A DNA stretch of 64,000 nucleotides from Mauremys mutica (lineage: Eukaryota > Chordata > Testudines > Geoemydidae). Both the position numbers and the translations under genes were made by a program. This document shows, piece by piece, positions 11,891 through 23,880 of this stretch. The stretch covers positions 51,719,114 through 51,783,113 of the forward strand of contig NC_059079.1 in assembly GCF_020497125.1 (NCBI RefSeq), in the 5' to 3' direction. The notes beneath the pieces are model-generated. The model had not been told where the DNA came from and made no database searches. It saw only the letters and a program-made list of their open reading frames with translations. The first letter of the stretch is position 1. Each line of letters starts with the position of its first letter.

Positions 11891-12121
11891 CAGTGGTTCT
11901 CAAACTAGGGCCACCGCTTGTTCCGGGAAAGCCCCTTGTGGGCGGCCAGCACGTCCCTCGGTCCGCGCCGCTTCCTGCGGCCCCCATTGGCTTGGAGCGG
12001 CAAACCGCGGCCTGTGGGAGCTGCAATCGGCCAAACCTGTGGACGCGGCAGGTAAACAAACCAGCCCAGCCCACCATGGGCTTTCCCTGAACAAGCGGCG
12101 GCCCTAGTTTGAGAACCACTG
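11891..12121. mobile_element. hAT miniature foldback element, 231 bp
   Basis: A perfect 8-bp target duplication CCCTAAGT flanks it (11883-11890 and 12122-12129). The ends are perfect 22-bp inverted repeats starting CAGTGGTTCTCAAACTAGGG, typical of hAT/Charlie-type elements. The arms continue as an imperfect palindrome through a GC-rich interior, so the single strand could fold almost end to end. Open frames on both strands are products of this GC-rich palindrome. Confidence 0.9.
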
Positions 12122-12129
12122 CCCTAAGT

Positions 12130-14520
12130 CACATTCTCTTCTCTTCTCTTCTTTTCTCTGTTTGGAGGACTTAAGCTTTGTAAATGGAGGGAGTATCTGA
12201 ACAACTCATTGGGGCTTTGGTTCTCTCAAGGACAGTGTATGAGAACATTAGGGAGAGAAAGGTAACAGACAATCAGGCTTGCAGAATTTAATTAGGACAT
12301 ATGAAATCTCTTTTTTCCTTTCCCACTGAAAGACCATCACATACTGTTTACATAAGTGGATCTCGGATTTCAAGTGAGGATCTGCATGGATCGTGCAAAC
12401 ATTAATGTTTGTTTCTCTTTAATATTATCTCCCAGTGAGTTCTTCTACCCCTTTTTAAAATTTAAATATTTCAGTAAAAGAGAAAGATCAGTTCTTACAA
12501 TGGTTGCCTTTAAATTGTTGGGCTTTGATAATATGGTGGTACCTAGCATCTAAAAAGCTTAGCGTAGTAAACTAAGTTCAATAGTTTGGATATCACTGTA
12601 TGAAAACTGTTGGCAAATGCTGATTTTTACATCACAACCAGTATCTCCTCCAGCAGGTTCATGAAATATTGAGATACTCAGTAAACAAATGATGTGAACA
12701 TTTTACACTACATAAAAGCTAGCAAAGTTCAGGGTTTTTACAGAGTACTATTTTATGTACATGCCAAAAGTGTCATGAAGTGAACCAAAGAAATTTGGTA
12801 TGACAATAAATATTGAGCCAGGTTCTAAAATCAGGTAGAAACCTCACAAAGTATCATTTGCACAGATATAAAATATTTGATTTTTGTTCTCTCTCCTTTT
12901 CCAAACATTTCCAAAGAAATATGTCCTCTCTCTATAATCAGAGGATTTCTTAAGAGATATTCTACTGTGTATAACACAAAGGGACATAATTAGTATGACA
13001 AAATATTAATAATAATTATTATTACTGGAAATATGTCCCCTAGACAATGACAACTGAACACTGTAGTCAGCTGTCTAGACTGCAAGCTGTAGCAGGAGTA
13101 GACAATAAAGCAGCTTGCGTACATCTCAAATTCTTTATGGAACTACTTTGTGAGTAACATTTCAGAGAAAAAAGGGAATGGTGGGAAATCATGGTTGTAA
13201 AAGTTTCTGTACAATTTCTGGACAGGGCAAGCATAACAGTTTACAGTTCCCATTATGACTTTCTCTGAAATAGACAAGCCCCTGAGACTACAGTGAGGCA
13301 GACAAGCCAGGGTTATAAATATATTTATAGAAAGCACTGGTGCAGTGACTAAATGGGCTGTTGCTTCCAACATCCTCCCAGGGGTAATCACACATAGGTT
13401 CCACAACTTCTCCAAGGGCAGAACATCCTGACAGGCTGTTCCCAAGAACAGCAGGTAGCACTGAACTTTCAGCAGTCTCAGAGTGTGCCCTGAAGCAGAC
13501 ATGTCAAGCAGGCTCTTCCTTGCAGTAGCAAACTACCATCTCCTTTATCGTCAAAATATTGTATATATTCATATATAAACACACACATGCATATCCTGAT
13601 CCATAAGTGCATCTGAGCAGCATGGACCCGCGCACCAAAGGAAGGGTTAAGGGCATAGGCTTTTTGCCACTTTTCTGTCGCATTTCTGCCCCCGGTACTG
13701 GGGACTCTGAGTCAAACTGGGACAGCCTCAGAGATGGTCTAATTTACATTTGTAATTACACTCCCCCAAGGTGCTGTTCCACAGACCCAGGGTCTTTATT
13801 TAGATTAGAAGGGGCAGGGGGGAGAGGGCACAACAAAATCACAGTCTTTCTCCTCTGCAAGAAGTTGCATTAGTGCTCTCATAAAATAGATTCCTTGAAC
13901 CCCAGAAAACAAAATAACTCAAACCTAACTATGTCCCAGATTAGGGCCTGTTGGTTACGGTCGCTATTCAGGGGCATCACACAGATCTGAGCTAACCAGA
14001 ACTGAGACCACTCAACATTTTTGCTTTTCAAGTAACATATTTTAAGATTCTCTTAAAGTGAAATGTTCTATTTTATTAAACACCGTCTCTCTGTAGGATT
14101 TCCTTTATGCCCACAATAGTTTACATGGCATTTTATCTTTTCTGCAGTTTATGATCTAACTGAGGAAACAGGTTTAATAGATCATATAGGTGAATGGTCA
14201 CAGCGGAGCAGCAACCAAAACATTCTTAAAGAGACAGATATAAAAAAAATAAAAATAAAAAATGAGATAAGAATGAGCTTATCTTGAAGTCTCTCTCTCT
14301 CATCCCCCCCCACCCATTCCACATCTTCTTAAATTAATCTCCAATCAAGAATTCAGGAAACATCAGAGGCAGCACAGCACAAATTTACTGATAGCTGAAG
14401 GGCTTTGGTGTTTGTTTTTCACGTCCTTAAAATAGTTTGCACCCTGCTGGATTTTCCATTCAACTTCTTTTTGTTTGTTTCTGGCCAGTTTCTTCTGCCC
14501 TTAAAGTATTATGCTAGTCC
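12130..14520. other. No gene seen
   Basis: About 2.4 kb without a supported gene. A minus frame at 13143-13502 (119 codons) and a plus frame at 13607-13873 lack domains. A GA/CT-rich tract lies at 14290-14320. Confidence 0.5.
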
Positions 14521-14630
14521 CAGAGGTGAAAGTAAGCTGGTACAGTCTGGTACAAAGTACCGGTAAAAAAAGGTGCAGTAGTGTACCGGCAAATAAGTGG
14601 AGCATTCAGTACTGGCTTACTTTCACCTCT
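14521..14630. mobile_element. Short hAT-like miniature element
   Basis: CAGAGGTGAAAGTAAGC at the left is mirrored by GCTTACTTTCACCTCT at the right, with a 'ggtac' rich centre. The 8-bp duplication expected for hAT is not clear, and the last base or two at the right end look altered. Confidence 0.6.
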
Positions 14631-15102
14631 TTTGGCTGCATAACAAAAAGTCCAAATTCAAGCTAATAAAAGCTTGGAAAGGGAAAACTCACTGCCACAT
14701 TTGTTTGTTGTTTCTCTCCCACTCCTCCTCCAGCCAGGCTGCCCGAGACGGGGCTAGGCTCCCCGTTCCCCCGCCCCCCCATTCAGCCCCCACTCAGCAG
14801 GGGCTGCAGCAGATTTGAACTTGGAAATGGTTCCTGATTTTGATTGTATTTTTTGTGTATTATATTATTGAAGATCACCTCATCCAGGGGGCAGAAAAGA
14901 ACTGCCCCAGCTTTGGTCACCAGCCGGTGAGGTGGAACGGAGTGGGCTGGGACCAGGTCACTTGCTGCTGCCAGCGCAAGCGCCAGGCTCCCCGCTAACT
15001 CCCCAGGACTCCCTGGACCCCATGACCCTCTGAAGCACAAGGAAGAGGTAGGCACCACCATGTTGTGAGATGAACACTTGACAAAATTACTGGACTTAGT
15101 GT
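14631..15102. other. No gene seen; GC-rich block at 14720-15040
   Basis: The composition rises in C and G at 14720-15040, but I see no protein domain and no ends of a mobile element. The 108-codon minus frame at 14783-15109 is not convincing. Confidence 0.4.
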
Positions 15103-15110
15103 CAGACATT

Positions 15111-15374
15111 CAGGGGCGGCTCCAGGCCCCAGCACGCCAAGGCATGCTTGGGGCGGCAAGCCGCGGGGGGCGCTCTACCGGTGCCGCGAGGGCAGCAGGC
15201 AGGATGCCTTCGGCGGCTTGCCTGTGGAGGGTCCGCTGGTCCCACGGCTTCGGCGGACCTCCCGCAGGCGTGCCTGCAGAGGGGCCGCGGGACCAGCAGA
15301 CCCTCCGCAGGCAAGCCGCCGAAGGCAGCCTGCCTGCCATGCTTGGGGCGGCAAAATGCCTAGAGCTGCCCCTG
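15111..15374. mobile_element. GC-rich non-autonomous hAT element, 264 bp
   Basis: The exact 8-bp duplication CAGACATT lies on both sides (15103-15110 and 15375-15382). The ends CAGGGGCGGCTCCA and TAGAGCTGCCCCTG are inverted repeats. An identical 14-bp direct repeat, GCTTGGGGCGGCAA, sits inside each end (15146-15159 and 15341-15354). The centre is a palindrome of CGGC/GCCG words. The overlapping frames on both strands come from the GC-rich composition and encode nothing I recognise. Same family as 33196-33498. Confidence 0.9.
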
Positions 15375-15382
15375 CAGACATT

Positions 15383-16839
15383 GGGGGCAGGAGGATATTA
15401 TGTCATTCAGTCATTCAACCCATAAAATAGCACACATTTTGCCACACTGAACAAAAACCATACCAAAAAAACCCCAAAAAACCCAGTAACCTAGTTAACA
15501 ATAATAACAATAATGATAATAATAAATTCAACTCATATAATTAATGAAAAATGTGCAGCAGCTCCATGCCCATTTGCGGTCCTGGCATATCTTTGAAGCT
15601 ACTAACTTGTTCGCCAGAATCTCAGCTTTCACTTGAAATAATAGTAATAAAAACACAGTCTATAGATGTCATAGATGCAAAGAAAACCTACAAAATATGA
15701 ACCTAGTGTACCCAAAATGGAGATGAGTCTGCAGTGAGCCTGGAACAGTAGCTTTAAGAGGTGTGAATTGTCTTATTCCTCTCAGTGAGGTTTTAATTCA
15801 AATGCCCAGGGATGATAATTTAAAAGTCAGCATGGTTAATTATTTCATTCCTCTTGTTAGAAAAAGATGGAGGATCCCAGATGTATACAATGTACTGAGA
15901 GTACATTTTGGTGCCATAAGTGAGTGTGTTTCAGAAATACCACATTTTTTGTGGATGGAGCCCTTGGGTATATGCAAGCTTCCTCGAGGGGAAGTCAAGC
16001 TCAGGGAGTTCGATGGAGCCAAGATGCAAACACAATCCAAAATGGAGTAATTGGCACTATCTATTCTGCCACTATACTTATAAAGGTTGTACTGTGAGTG
16101 GCACCTCATTGTTTTCTATTCATAGGGTGGATTTTATTTTGTGGATGGAAGTTGGCTTTTTGTCCTAGTGGCTAGATGAAATATAGAAGTTTAAGTCTGT
16201 TATTGTATGAGCTAAATGGAAGGTTCTGGGATCAAATCCCACAGATGTCCTATCCAAGGTCACCAGTACATAAACAGAGTGATTTCATTATATTTATCCT
16301 CAAGCACCTTCTCCCCCTCCTGATTGATTCTAACATTAACTTGTTGGGTCTTGCCTTAAATTAGGTTGTAGGCATTTTTGGGAAGAGGACATTATATTAA
16401 GTGCTTATACACAATCTGATATAATGGGATCTCAATCCTGATTGGATCCTTTGGTACTCATGATAATATAAAGAGTTACTGGTAATAATAATTAATAATT
16501 GGCTCTACCTACTTGTAATCAGTGTGAATGTGTTGTTGTCTTCTTCCCCTTCTCCCCAGCCCCGACTCCATTAATGTTCTGTTTACATTTGTACCATGCA
16601 GATAATTATCATTCTTAGAGAGATGCATTATTAAGATAAATTGATGACATTTATCTATACTTTTTTAAAATCATTTCCTGTTTAGTCTATTTATGAGAAG
16701 AATCAAGTAACAACTTTATTTCAAAATGATTGTATTATAAATGTATCCAGCTTCCTTCCTGATAAACATGGAATCATTATGAGAAAATGTTACTTAATTT
16801 ATCTATTTTAGATATTTCTATAGCTCCCATTATGGTAGT
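15383..16839. other. No gene seen; AAT microsatellite at 15494-15530
   Basis: A run of (AATAAT)-like units lies at 15494-15530. Frames between 15763 and 16364 overlap on both strands without any domain. Confidence 0.45.
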
Positions 16840-17005
16840 GTTTGAACACCACATAATCTTTAATGTGTTTGTCATCATCACAATCCTGTGAGAGGTTATC
16901 CTACTTTACAATGGGAAACTGAGGCACAGAGAGACTACCTGACTTGCCCAACCTCACACAGGAAGTCAGTGGTAGAGTGAGGGAATTGAACTCAGTTTTC
17001 AGATG
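16840..17005 (+). repeat. MIR SINE
   Basis: The central part 'gggaaactgaggcacagagaga', followed by 'acttgccca', 'cctcacacagg' and 'gaattgaactcag', follows the conserved MIR core in the same order. MIRs are ancient tRNA-derived SINEs that are spread through amniote genomes. Confidence 0.85.
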
Positions 17006-17413
17006 TTTGGATTTAAAAAAACCAATTAGGAATTGAGTTGAGATCCCATTTTACTTAACCTGAAAAGTTTAAGAAAGGAGAAAAGAAATTTGAAAATAAT
17101 CACCATGTTGCCTTGGTCAGAAAAGAAACATTATTCAGTGCCAGAAATGTCATTTTACCATTGTTCAAATCCTTAAGACTTGACAAATAACTCCCATTTT
17201 TGCATAAGATATGCATTGGGGAGGGGGGGAATGTGGACTACTCAAAGGAGACCTTTAACTTTTCCTTTGCATAACAAAACCAGGCAGAATAGGCTTCAGA
17301 CTTACTGCTCATATGAGGCTATCACATCTAAGAGTTTAGTATCCTTGTTGTTGCACTGCAATATTTGAATTAGAATTGGGTATCAACAGTGGGAAAGATG
17401 AACTTATAACATA

Positions 17414-17652
17414 TGTCTACCCTGCAATTAAAAATCCATGGCTAGCCTATGCCAGCTGACTAAGGTTTATGGGGCTTGGGTTAAGGGGTTGTTTAATTGT
17501 GGTATAGTCATTCGGGTTCTGATTGAAGCCCAGGGTCTAGGTCCCTGTGAGGTGGGAAGCTCCCAGAGATCAGGCTACAGCCCACACCTGAGTGTCTATG
17601 AGTGCTAGTCAGGGGCACAGGCCAGCTGCAGGTTTCTAACTGCAGTGTAGTC
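17414..17652. mobile_element. Harbinger-like miniature element
   Basis: The left end GTCTACCCTGCAATTAAAA is mirrored by AACTGCAGTGTAGTC at the right. Internal words such as 'ggctagcctatgccagctgac' and 'ggggcttgggttaagggg' are met by inverse partial copies, as in a foldback element I associate with Harbinger-type repeats. The copy is divergent and no TWA duplication is certain. Confidence 0.55.
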
Positions 17653-20600
17653 TTTCTGATAGTTATCTGTAAGCAAGATGGATAAAACATTAGCCCAGGA
17701 CTCAGAATTCTGAGTAGTATTTTCCATTTACCTGGGAATAACTTGATGGGGCTGTTTATAAAGAATGTATGAACAGTGCCTTGCCCTATCTGTAGTGTGC
17801 ATACATATTAGTTAATCCATGTGAACTGGGGGAGAAAAAAAAAAGATGACCCTTCCTGACATTTCTGTTGATCACACAGTTTCAACCTGGTGTTATAAGT
17901 TTCTCAGTTTGCCAGATTCTAGCAGCAGCTAAATAAATTTTAACAAAGTTGTGTATGTAATGCTCAAGAGTCCGTGAATACTGTATAGAACTCTTATTGC
18001 CTACTACAATTCATGACTAAAAGGAAAAGTTTGGAAAACCATTTTCAAACAGATAAGAACATGAAAGCTTTCTAAAAGCAATGTTATTTCCAAAATGCAC
18101 TCAAGGTATGGCTGTGCAAATTGCAATGCCATTTGCAAAGAGGTTATTTCAAATTATGTCTCTTCAGATCATCCAACCATTATGTAAGTTCTCTGATCTT
18201 CACATTTTTCTCTTTCTTTGTCTCATTTAGTAAGGCTGTGCTGTTCACACATTAGATACAGCATTCCCACAAAGTGTTCACTGCTGATACACCACACCTT
18301 TAATATTGTCACTTCCAAAATCGTTAAGAAATGAATGAGTTACTCTGAAGCACCTAAGCAGGTTGAAGGTTGAACTTAAAGTTGGATCAAACTATGGAAT
18401 ACTACACTAGAGCTGTGTGAAATATTCACAGTGAGAACATTTTGTGAACACAAATATTTGTTTTTGTTTTCAGTTTTCAACAAAAGGATGGAAAGTTAGA
18501 GATATTTATTTTAAAATGTTGTTCAAAGTTTGCTATTTGACAGTGAAAATTGTTATGAAAAGTTTTCTCATTATTTCTTCATGTTTTGAGTTGGATTGTT
18601 TGGTTGTGATTGGCCACATAAATCATATGATATTATTTCTATTTGTTTTATTGGCTGGGACTCTAGGGAGTTGGATGGCAACTTATTATCAATTTGACAA
18701 GTGTTTATAACCCTAGGGTGTGTGAGCATCTGAGGGATGCCTCCTGCAGGCTGAGGGAAATCTAATTAAGAACTGGTCCAGGAGTAGAGAGCAAGAAAAG
18801 CCCCATGGGGAATTTTGTAGACCTGGAAGTAGGACAGAGGCACAGCAATTACATATGGAAGGCCAGATGACTTCAACAAAACCTGCAAGATCAGCACATA
18901 CTTCTGGAAATCCATGGGCATTGGAAACAGAATGCACTGTGTGTCTGGAAGGTAAACATCACCCTAGCAAAATGTTTTGAGGATAACTTTGATGGACAAG
19001 TCAACCATAATTTCTCCCCATCACCTCCTTCCAGACTTCTGTTCAGGGGTGAGAGAGAACTGATCCTTAATTAGTGTGCCAGCAGGAATTTTGCAGGTGA
19101 AACTTTTGCAATTCACACATCTGTCTTCTTCAGGAAGGTTATTAGACTAGAGCAAAGTTCCATTTGTCTCCTTTCCTAGGCTTCTGACAAACTATTCTTT
19201 GTTCCCAGTGGGAGCACAGGAATTGTAATGTAGGCAGAAAATTGACCCTACATGAGGGAGTCTGTAATGAAGTGAGGAGCACATCTCCAAATAATATTAA
19301 AACAACAAGACAAATTTGCAACATTTAATAAGGCATGTGTTCTGCCTCATCTGTAATTGTTGAAAAAGACACATTTCTTTATGGGCTATTAAAATGAAAA
19401 ATTGTAGCTTAATACTGAAATAATTTACCCCTGCTGTTGACATTACTGTATCCTTTCTGAAAACAAAACATTTTTTTAAACTGGAGTCCACTTAAGCTTT
19501 GTGAGTAAGAACCAATTTCTTTTATCTAGCACAGCCTAATCTTATGATCCATGCATGAGAAATGTGGCCATTTTACTCAGATAGTTCTGCTTATGTGTAC
19601 ATTTTTCTTACAAATAACTCAGTAAAATACTGAAACATGATTACTATATAAAATGTGCTTCTGTGATACATCTATCCTTTTCTCGGCTTTCTATAGCTAA
19701 CTGAACCTTGTCATGTGAATCTCTGAGATGTACAGCAATTAACAATTACAAACACAATATGACTACTGCAAGAACCGAATTTTTCTGCTTTAGCCAGCTA
19801 ATTTTGTCTAATGATGTCCGCTTTCGTCTTGCAGTTGTCATCAACAAGTTTTCATTTGTTTAAAGTATTTCTGTAAATTACTACATTGAGTGTCTGTCTT
19901 TGTTCTGTTCTAAGCTATTCATCTATTTAAGAGGTAGTAGGTTTAGCCTGTCTTGGAACACTGCTCCAATAACCAGCCATTCACTTACACCAAATGCATG
20001 ATGACTGTATACATTCCCCAGATTTTGTTCAAAGGGTACTGTGCTAAATAATAATATACCAAGACTCCAATTAAAATCTATTAGGCCCATTAAAGGGATG
20101 AGCAGCCTAAAAACACAATATCTCCAATATCAACTCAATTCAAGATCTGATGTTTCCAAGTAGTAATCAGAAAATATACAGATTGGAACAACAAATCAGC
20201 TAATAGGTAGGGATTAGATGGAGATTTCTAAGCTTCTCAAGAGCATCACAGTAAATTGGCAACTGAATTTCTTCTCTGTCAAGTGATCCACCCAAGTGAT
20301 CCAAAATTATTGTTGGAGTAGGGAGAAAGTTACCCTTTATTCTCTTCCTCAGCTTGCGATTCTACAGCTGCACTGTTTAATATGGCCCTGCCCATGCTCA
20401 CAGTTTAACTCTATTATTTTTGTTATAGATTATTCCAATAATAGGCTTCACAGACAAATAGTATTTGAATGTTTGGGTGGAGAAGATATAAAATACACAG
20501 TTTGATCTACAACATCAATCACCTGTGTTCAGATGGTCCTGAACATGGTCCCCTAGCTACCTCCTACACCTCCAGTCCTATGAAGGTTATGGTGACTTCA

Positions 20601-20980
20601 GTGTGCCAAAGACACCAGCTTCTCCATTTTATCTGAGTTGTTTGGAGTAGTTGAGTGACCTGCCAAAGTGTCTAGTTGAGACTGCAGCTTGGATGAGGGA
20701 TCTCTGACTGAGGTTTGGTCAGAAATGGTCAGAAACATGGAGGGGGAACTCATAACCATATCTGGATGGGGAGAAATTACCCACCCACTCCAAACTATTT
20801 AAAGATCAGATTCCTGATTATGGTGTTATCTTGCAAGCTGATGAGAACTCTCGCCATAATCCAGCAACGAATTTCATCATGTGTGTAGTTCCATGGAAGT
20901 CAATTGGGGATACAATGCTCAGCACCTTGCAGGATCCAACCCTACTTTACTTGGTCTGACTTAAAGCTTTAGAATTATAG
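17653..20980. other. No gene seen; possible AT-rich repeat at 18409-18710
   Basis: 3.3 kb without a supported gene. 18409-18710 starts AGAGCTGTGTGAAATATTC and has the TTTTG-rich texture of the repeats at 9879 and 10619, so it may be a related copy. Confidence 0.4.
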
Positions 20981-20982
20981 TA

Positions 20983-21664
20983 CACTTCCATTTATCCAAA
21001 TGTCATGGAGGACAGCCAAAGTTTTTGGATAATTTAACTGGATATTCAGATAAATAGAGATGCCTGAGGAGAATGGTTCACTGCTGGCAAGGTGGTCTGC
21101 CCAGGGAGCTCCAGACCTTGACTCCTCCTCTGCCACCTCCTGCTCTATCCTGCAACTCCCTATTGTTGGACTACAATAGCTTGGTGCTGTCCTCCCTGGG
21201 CAGTGGGTATCAACCCTCATCCTGTTCATTTGAATCCCAGACCTTTTCATTGGCTTCAGTCAGTTCTCGGACTCCTTCCTCCTGGACAAGATGGAATTTT
21301 GGTGCCAGGAAGCAGACAGACGGGGCAACTGGACAGGACAGTTAACCCAGGGCCTCCCAATAGCAGGATTCTGGGGCCCCTGGTGCTGCCCATCCCAGTG
21401 GGGTACAATGCCAGAAAATGCCACCACTATGAGTGGCACTGCCAGATTGCAGCTGGCCTTGTCCAAAGTGTAATTTTCCTTCTTAAGGACATAGCTGAGG
21501 TATACAAAAACAAAGCCATTGATTAGCACTAACACATGCTAAGAAGCTAATTGAGAAATTATTAGCAAATGATTAACTAACATAGAGCTACCTGGGAGAG
21601 ACACTTTGGATTCAGATAAGTAAGATTTTCGATAAAGAGAATTTGGATACCTGGAGTTATACTG
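20983..21664. mobile_element. Degenerate Tigger-like element, 682 bp
   Basis: The left end CACTTCCATTTATCCAAAT after TA (20981-20982) is partly matched in inverse by ATTTGGATACCTGGAGTTATACTG before TA (21665-21666). 'Tatccaaa' ends are typical of Tigger/pogo elements. The GC-rich interior has no intact transposase; frames on both strands are chance. Confidence 0.5.
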
Positions 21665-21666
21665 TA

Positions 21667-22109
21667 TTCACTTTTGTGAATTGATCTCAAATTTAGTTCT
21701 ATCTTTAGACCTACTAAGACTGAATATTATAGCTCATGCGATCCTCTGTGCTCCTCAGAAGAAGGAGGATTATCACAGGTCACCTACATACATCATAGTT
21801 TTGGGCATATATGAAATGTCAGAGATAGGCAGATGGATAATGCTACTTAGAACTTCAGTCACTGCAAACGTCATCATACATTCTTCCATTCGTGCCCTTA
21901 TGTATGGAATTCACTCCTATAAACATATGTTAACTCAGCTCATTACCTTCATTCAAATGCCTCCTTAAAATTCTCTTTGGCTACCATGTCTATAGAAAAC
22001 TCTGCTGTGCTTAGGCAGCTGATGTGCTTTGACCAAGGCTCATCATGCTGTTCATAATCATCATAATGTTACCTTGTGCTTCCTCTAGCTATTTGTATGT
22101 CTGATCTTA
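21667..22109. other. No gene seen
   Basis: Nothing recognised. Confidence 0.45.
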
Positions 22110-22232
22110 TATTAAGACTATAAGCTGTTTGGGGCAGAGATCATCTTTTGATTATGTATTTGTACAGTGCCTAACACACTAGGACCTGATTCCTACTAGG
22201 GGCCTCTAAGCACTACAATACAAATAAGGAAA
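22110..22232 (+). repeat. Old SINE/LINE tail, 'tgtacagtgcctaacaca' family
   Basis: The order 'taagctgtttggggcagaga', 'ttgtacagtgcctaacaca', then 'gggcctctaagcactacaat' is a common amniote repeat tail. A second, worse copy is at 23770-23880. Confidence 0.6.
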
Positions 22233-23769
22233 GTAATAGGCCCAGTAAAGTGACAAAAGATGGAGTTCATCATTTACTCTAAATTATGTTAAGTAAAGTT
22301 CATGATGGCTGACTATAAATTGTATTTTTTATCTACAGTAAAATATACCTGGATCAGAAAGGAAGATTTTTATTATTTAGTGGAAATACCTTTTACAAAA
22401 TATTGAAAACTCTGTGGCATGGAAAATAAATTCAAAAATAATTACAGTAGCCCAATGAAAACTGTCAAAAACTTCTTACATAAGGAGTTCCTAGCAAAGT
22501 TTAAATCTTTGAAAGTTGGAGTATATGGTAAACTAAATTTAATTAGAACTAACAGGATTTTTCTCATAGACAGACACAGCCATTGCAATCCAGCTCTTGT
22601 GATCTCACTCTGACACTAAAATTAAAGTAGTGGCATTAGACAGATGTCGACTACTCTACACTGACAATCCTGTTTGCAGTGACTAATTAGGACTATTTTG
22701 AGAGATGTGCATGCGATGATCTTTTTCTTGCCTTGGGTGCATTACACTGAAAGAAATTGAAACAACAAAAAAATAAGATAGCATCGTAAACATGCTTGGC
22801 CAAGATGGCTACCTCTATTCAGCTGCAGAAACACAAGAGACATTCTTGGGGACATTTGGAAGCCTGTTATAAATAACAGTCACAAGGCAGATGCTACATT
22901 TTAGAAGTGTTATATCTCGTGTCCACTTGCATGTGTGCGTTTGTGTGTATATAGCACTTCTTTGAAATAAAGGTAATAGCTGAGCTTCTATGATCTCTTT
23001 TATATGTATGCAGTAATGATGATAGTTGCATGCTTTTTTCCATTGAAGTGGCAACTGTAGTCTGATAAGATGTTCATTTATTTCCTACGGCAAGCTACCA
23101 AGATATGTAATGATTGTATATCAAATTGTAAATCCAGCACCATCCAATCTAAATTCTAATAATTGTTTGCATTGCTAGAAGGTGTATCCCACACCCAGTT
23201 CAGTGAGCTCCCTTTTTGAGTAAGTCTGTTCTATCTTAGGGCCAAATCAAGAGCCCAGCAAAAGCCCAAACCTTCAATGTGGATAACATCTAGATAACAT
23301 ATTGCAGCTTGCAGTAAATCAGAACAGTCTTTCTCTCTAGGAAAATTCCTTACTGTCCTGAAGCATCCTGGCATTCTAAGCTGTGAGGATAATCACGTTT
23401 GTTCTTTGATTCTATTTAAATATTGACCATCCTATATTTATCTCCCAGCTGTTTGGTTGTCCATCAGATCATTAAGGCTTTTATGACTTTTTTTCCTATA
23501 TAATAAGGCAACTGGCACACACAGAATGCTAGGCCATTCAGTCCCCTAGGGTTTGCCAAACAGCATTGTTCCTGCCAAGTGTAACACTGAGTGATCATTG
23601 TTGCTGACTCCCTACATGAATATCTGGGACGCTGTTGCTCTTAATACATCACTACAGATAGGCTGTACAATCAACCTATACCTATCTGGATTTAAGGTTT
23701 GGCTAGTTTGTGCTGAGTATCACTACATTTTGTTTCCCCTCCTACCCTTACTGTCTTACTGATTTAGTC
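22233..23769. other. No gene seen
   Basis: AT-rich DNA with no supported feature. Confidence 0.5.
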
Positions 23770-23880
23770 TGCAAGCTTTTTGGCAAGGAATGCTACATAC
23801 TCTATATTGTATAGCACCTAGCTCAATAGCATCCCAATCTCAGTTGCGGCCGTTAGGTATTACCATAATACTACTATTAA
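23770..23880 (+). repeat. Old SINE/LINE tail, second copy
   Basis: 'gcaagctttttggcaaggaa', 'ttgtatagcacctagctcaa' and 'gttaggtattaccataata' are in the same order as in the copy at 22110-22232. Confidence 0.5.

Noticed and set aside
15078..15430. Several GC-rich frames on both strands
   Set aside because: They lie within a palindromic non-autonomous hAT element; composition explains them.
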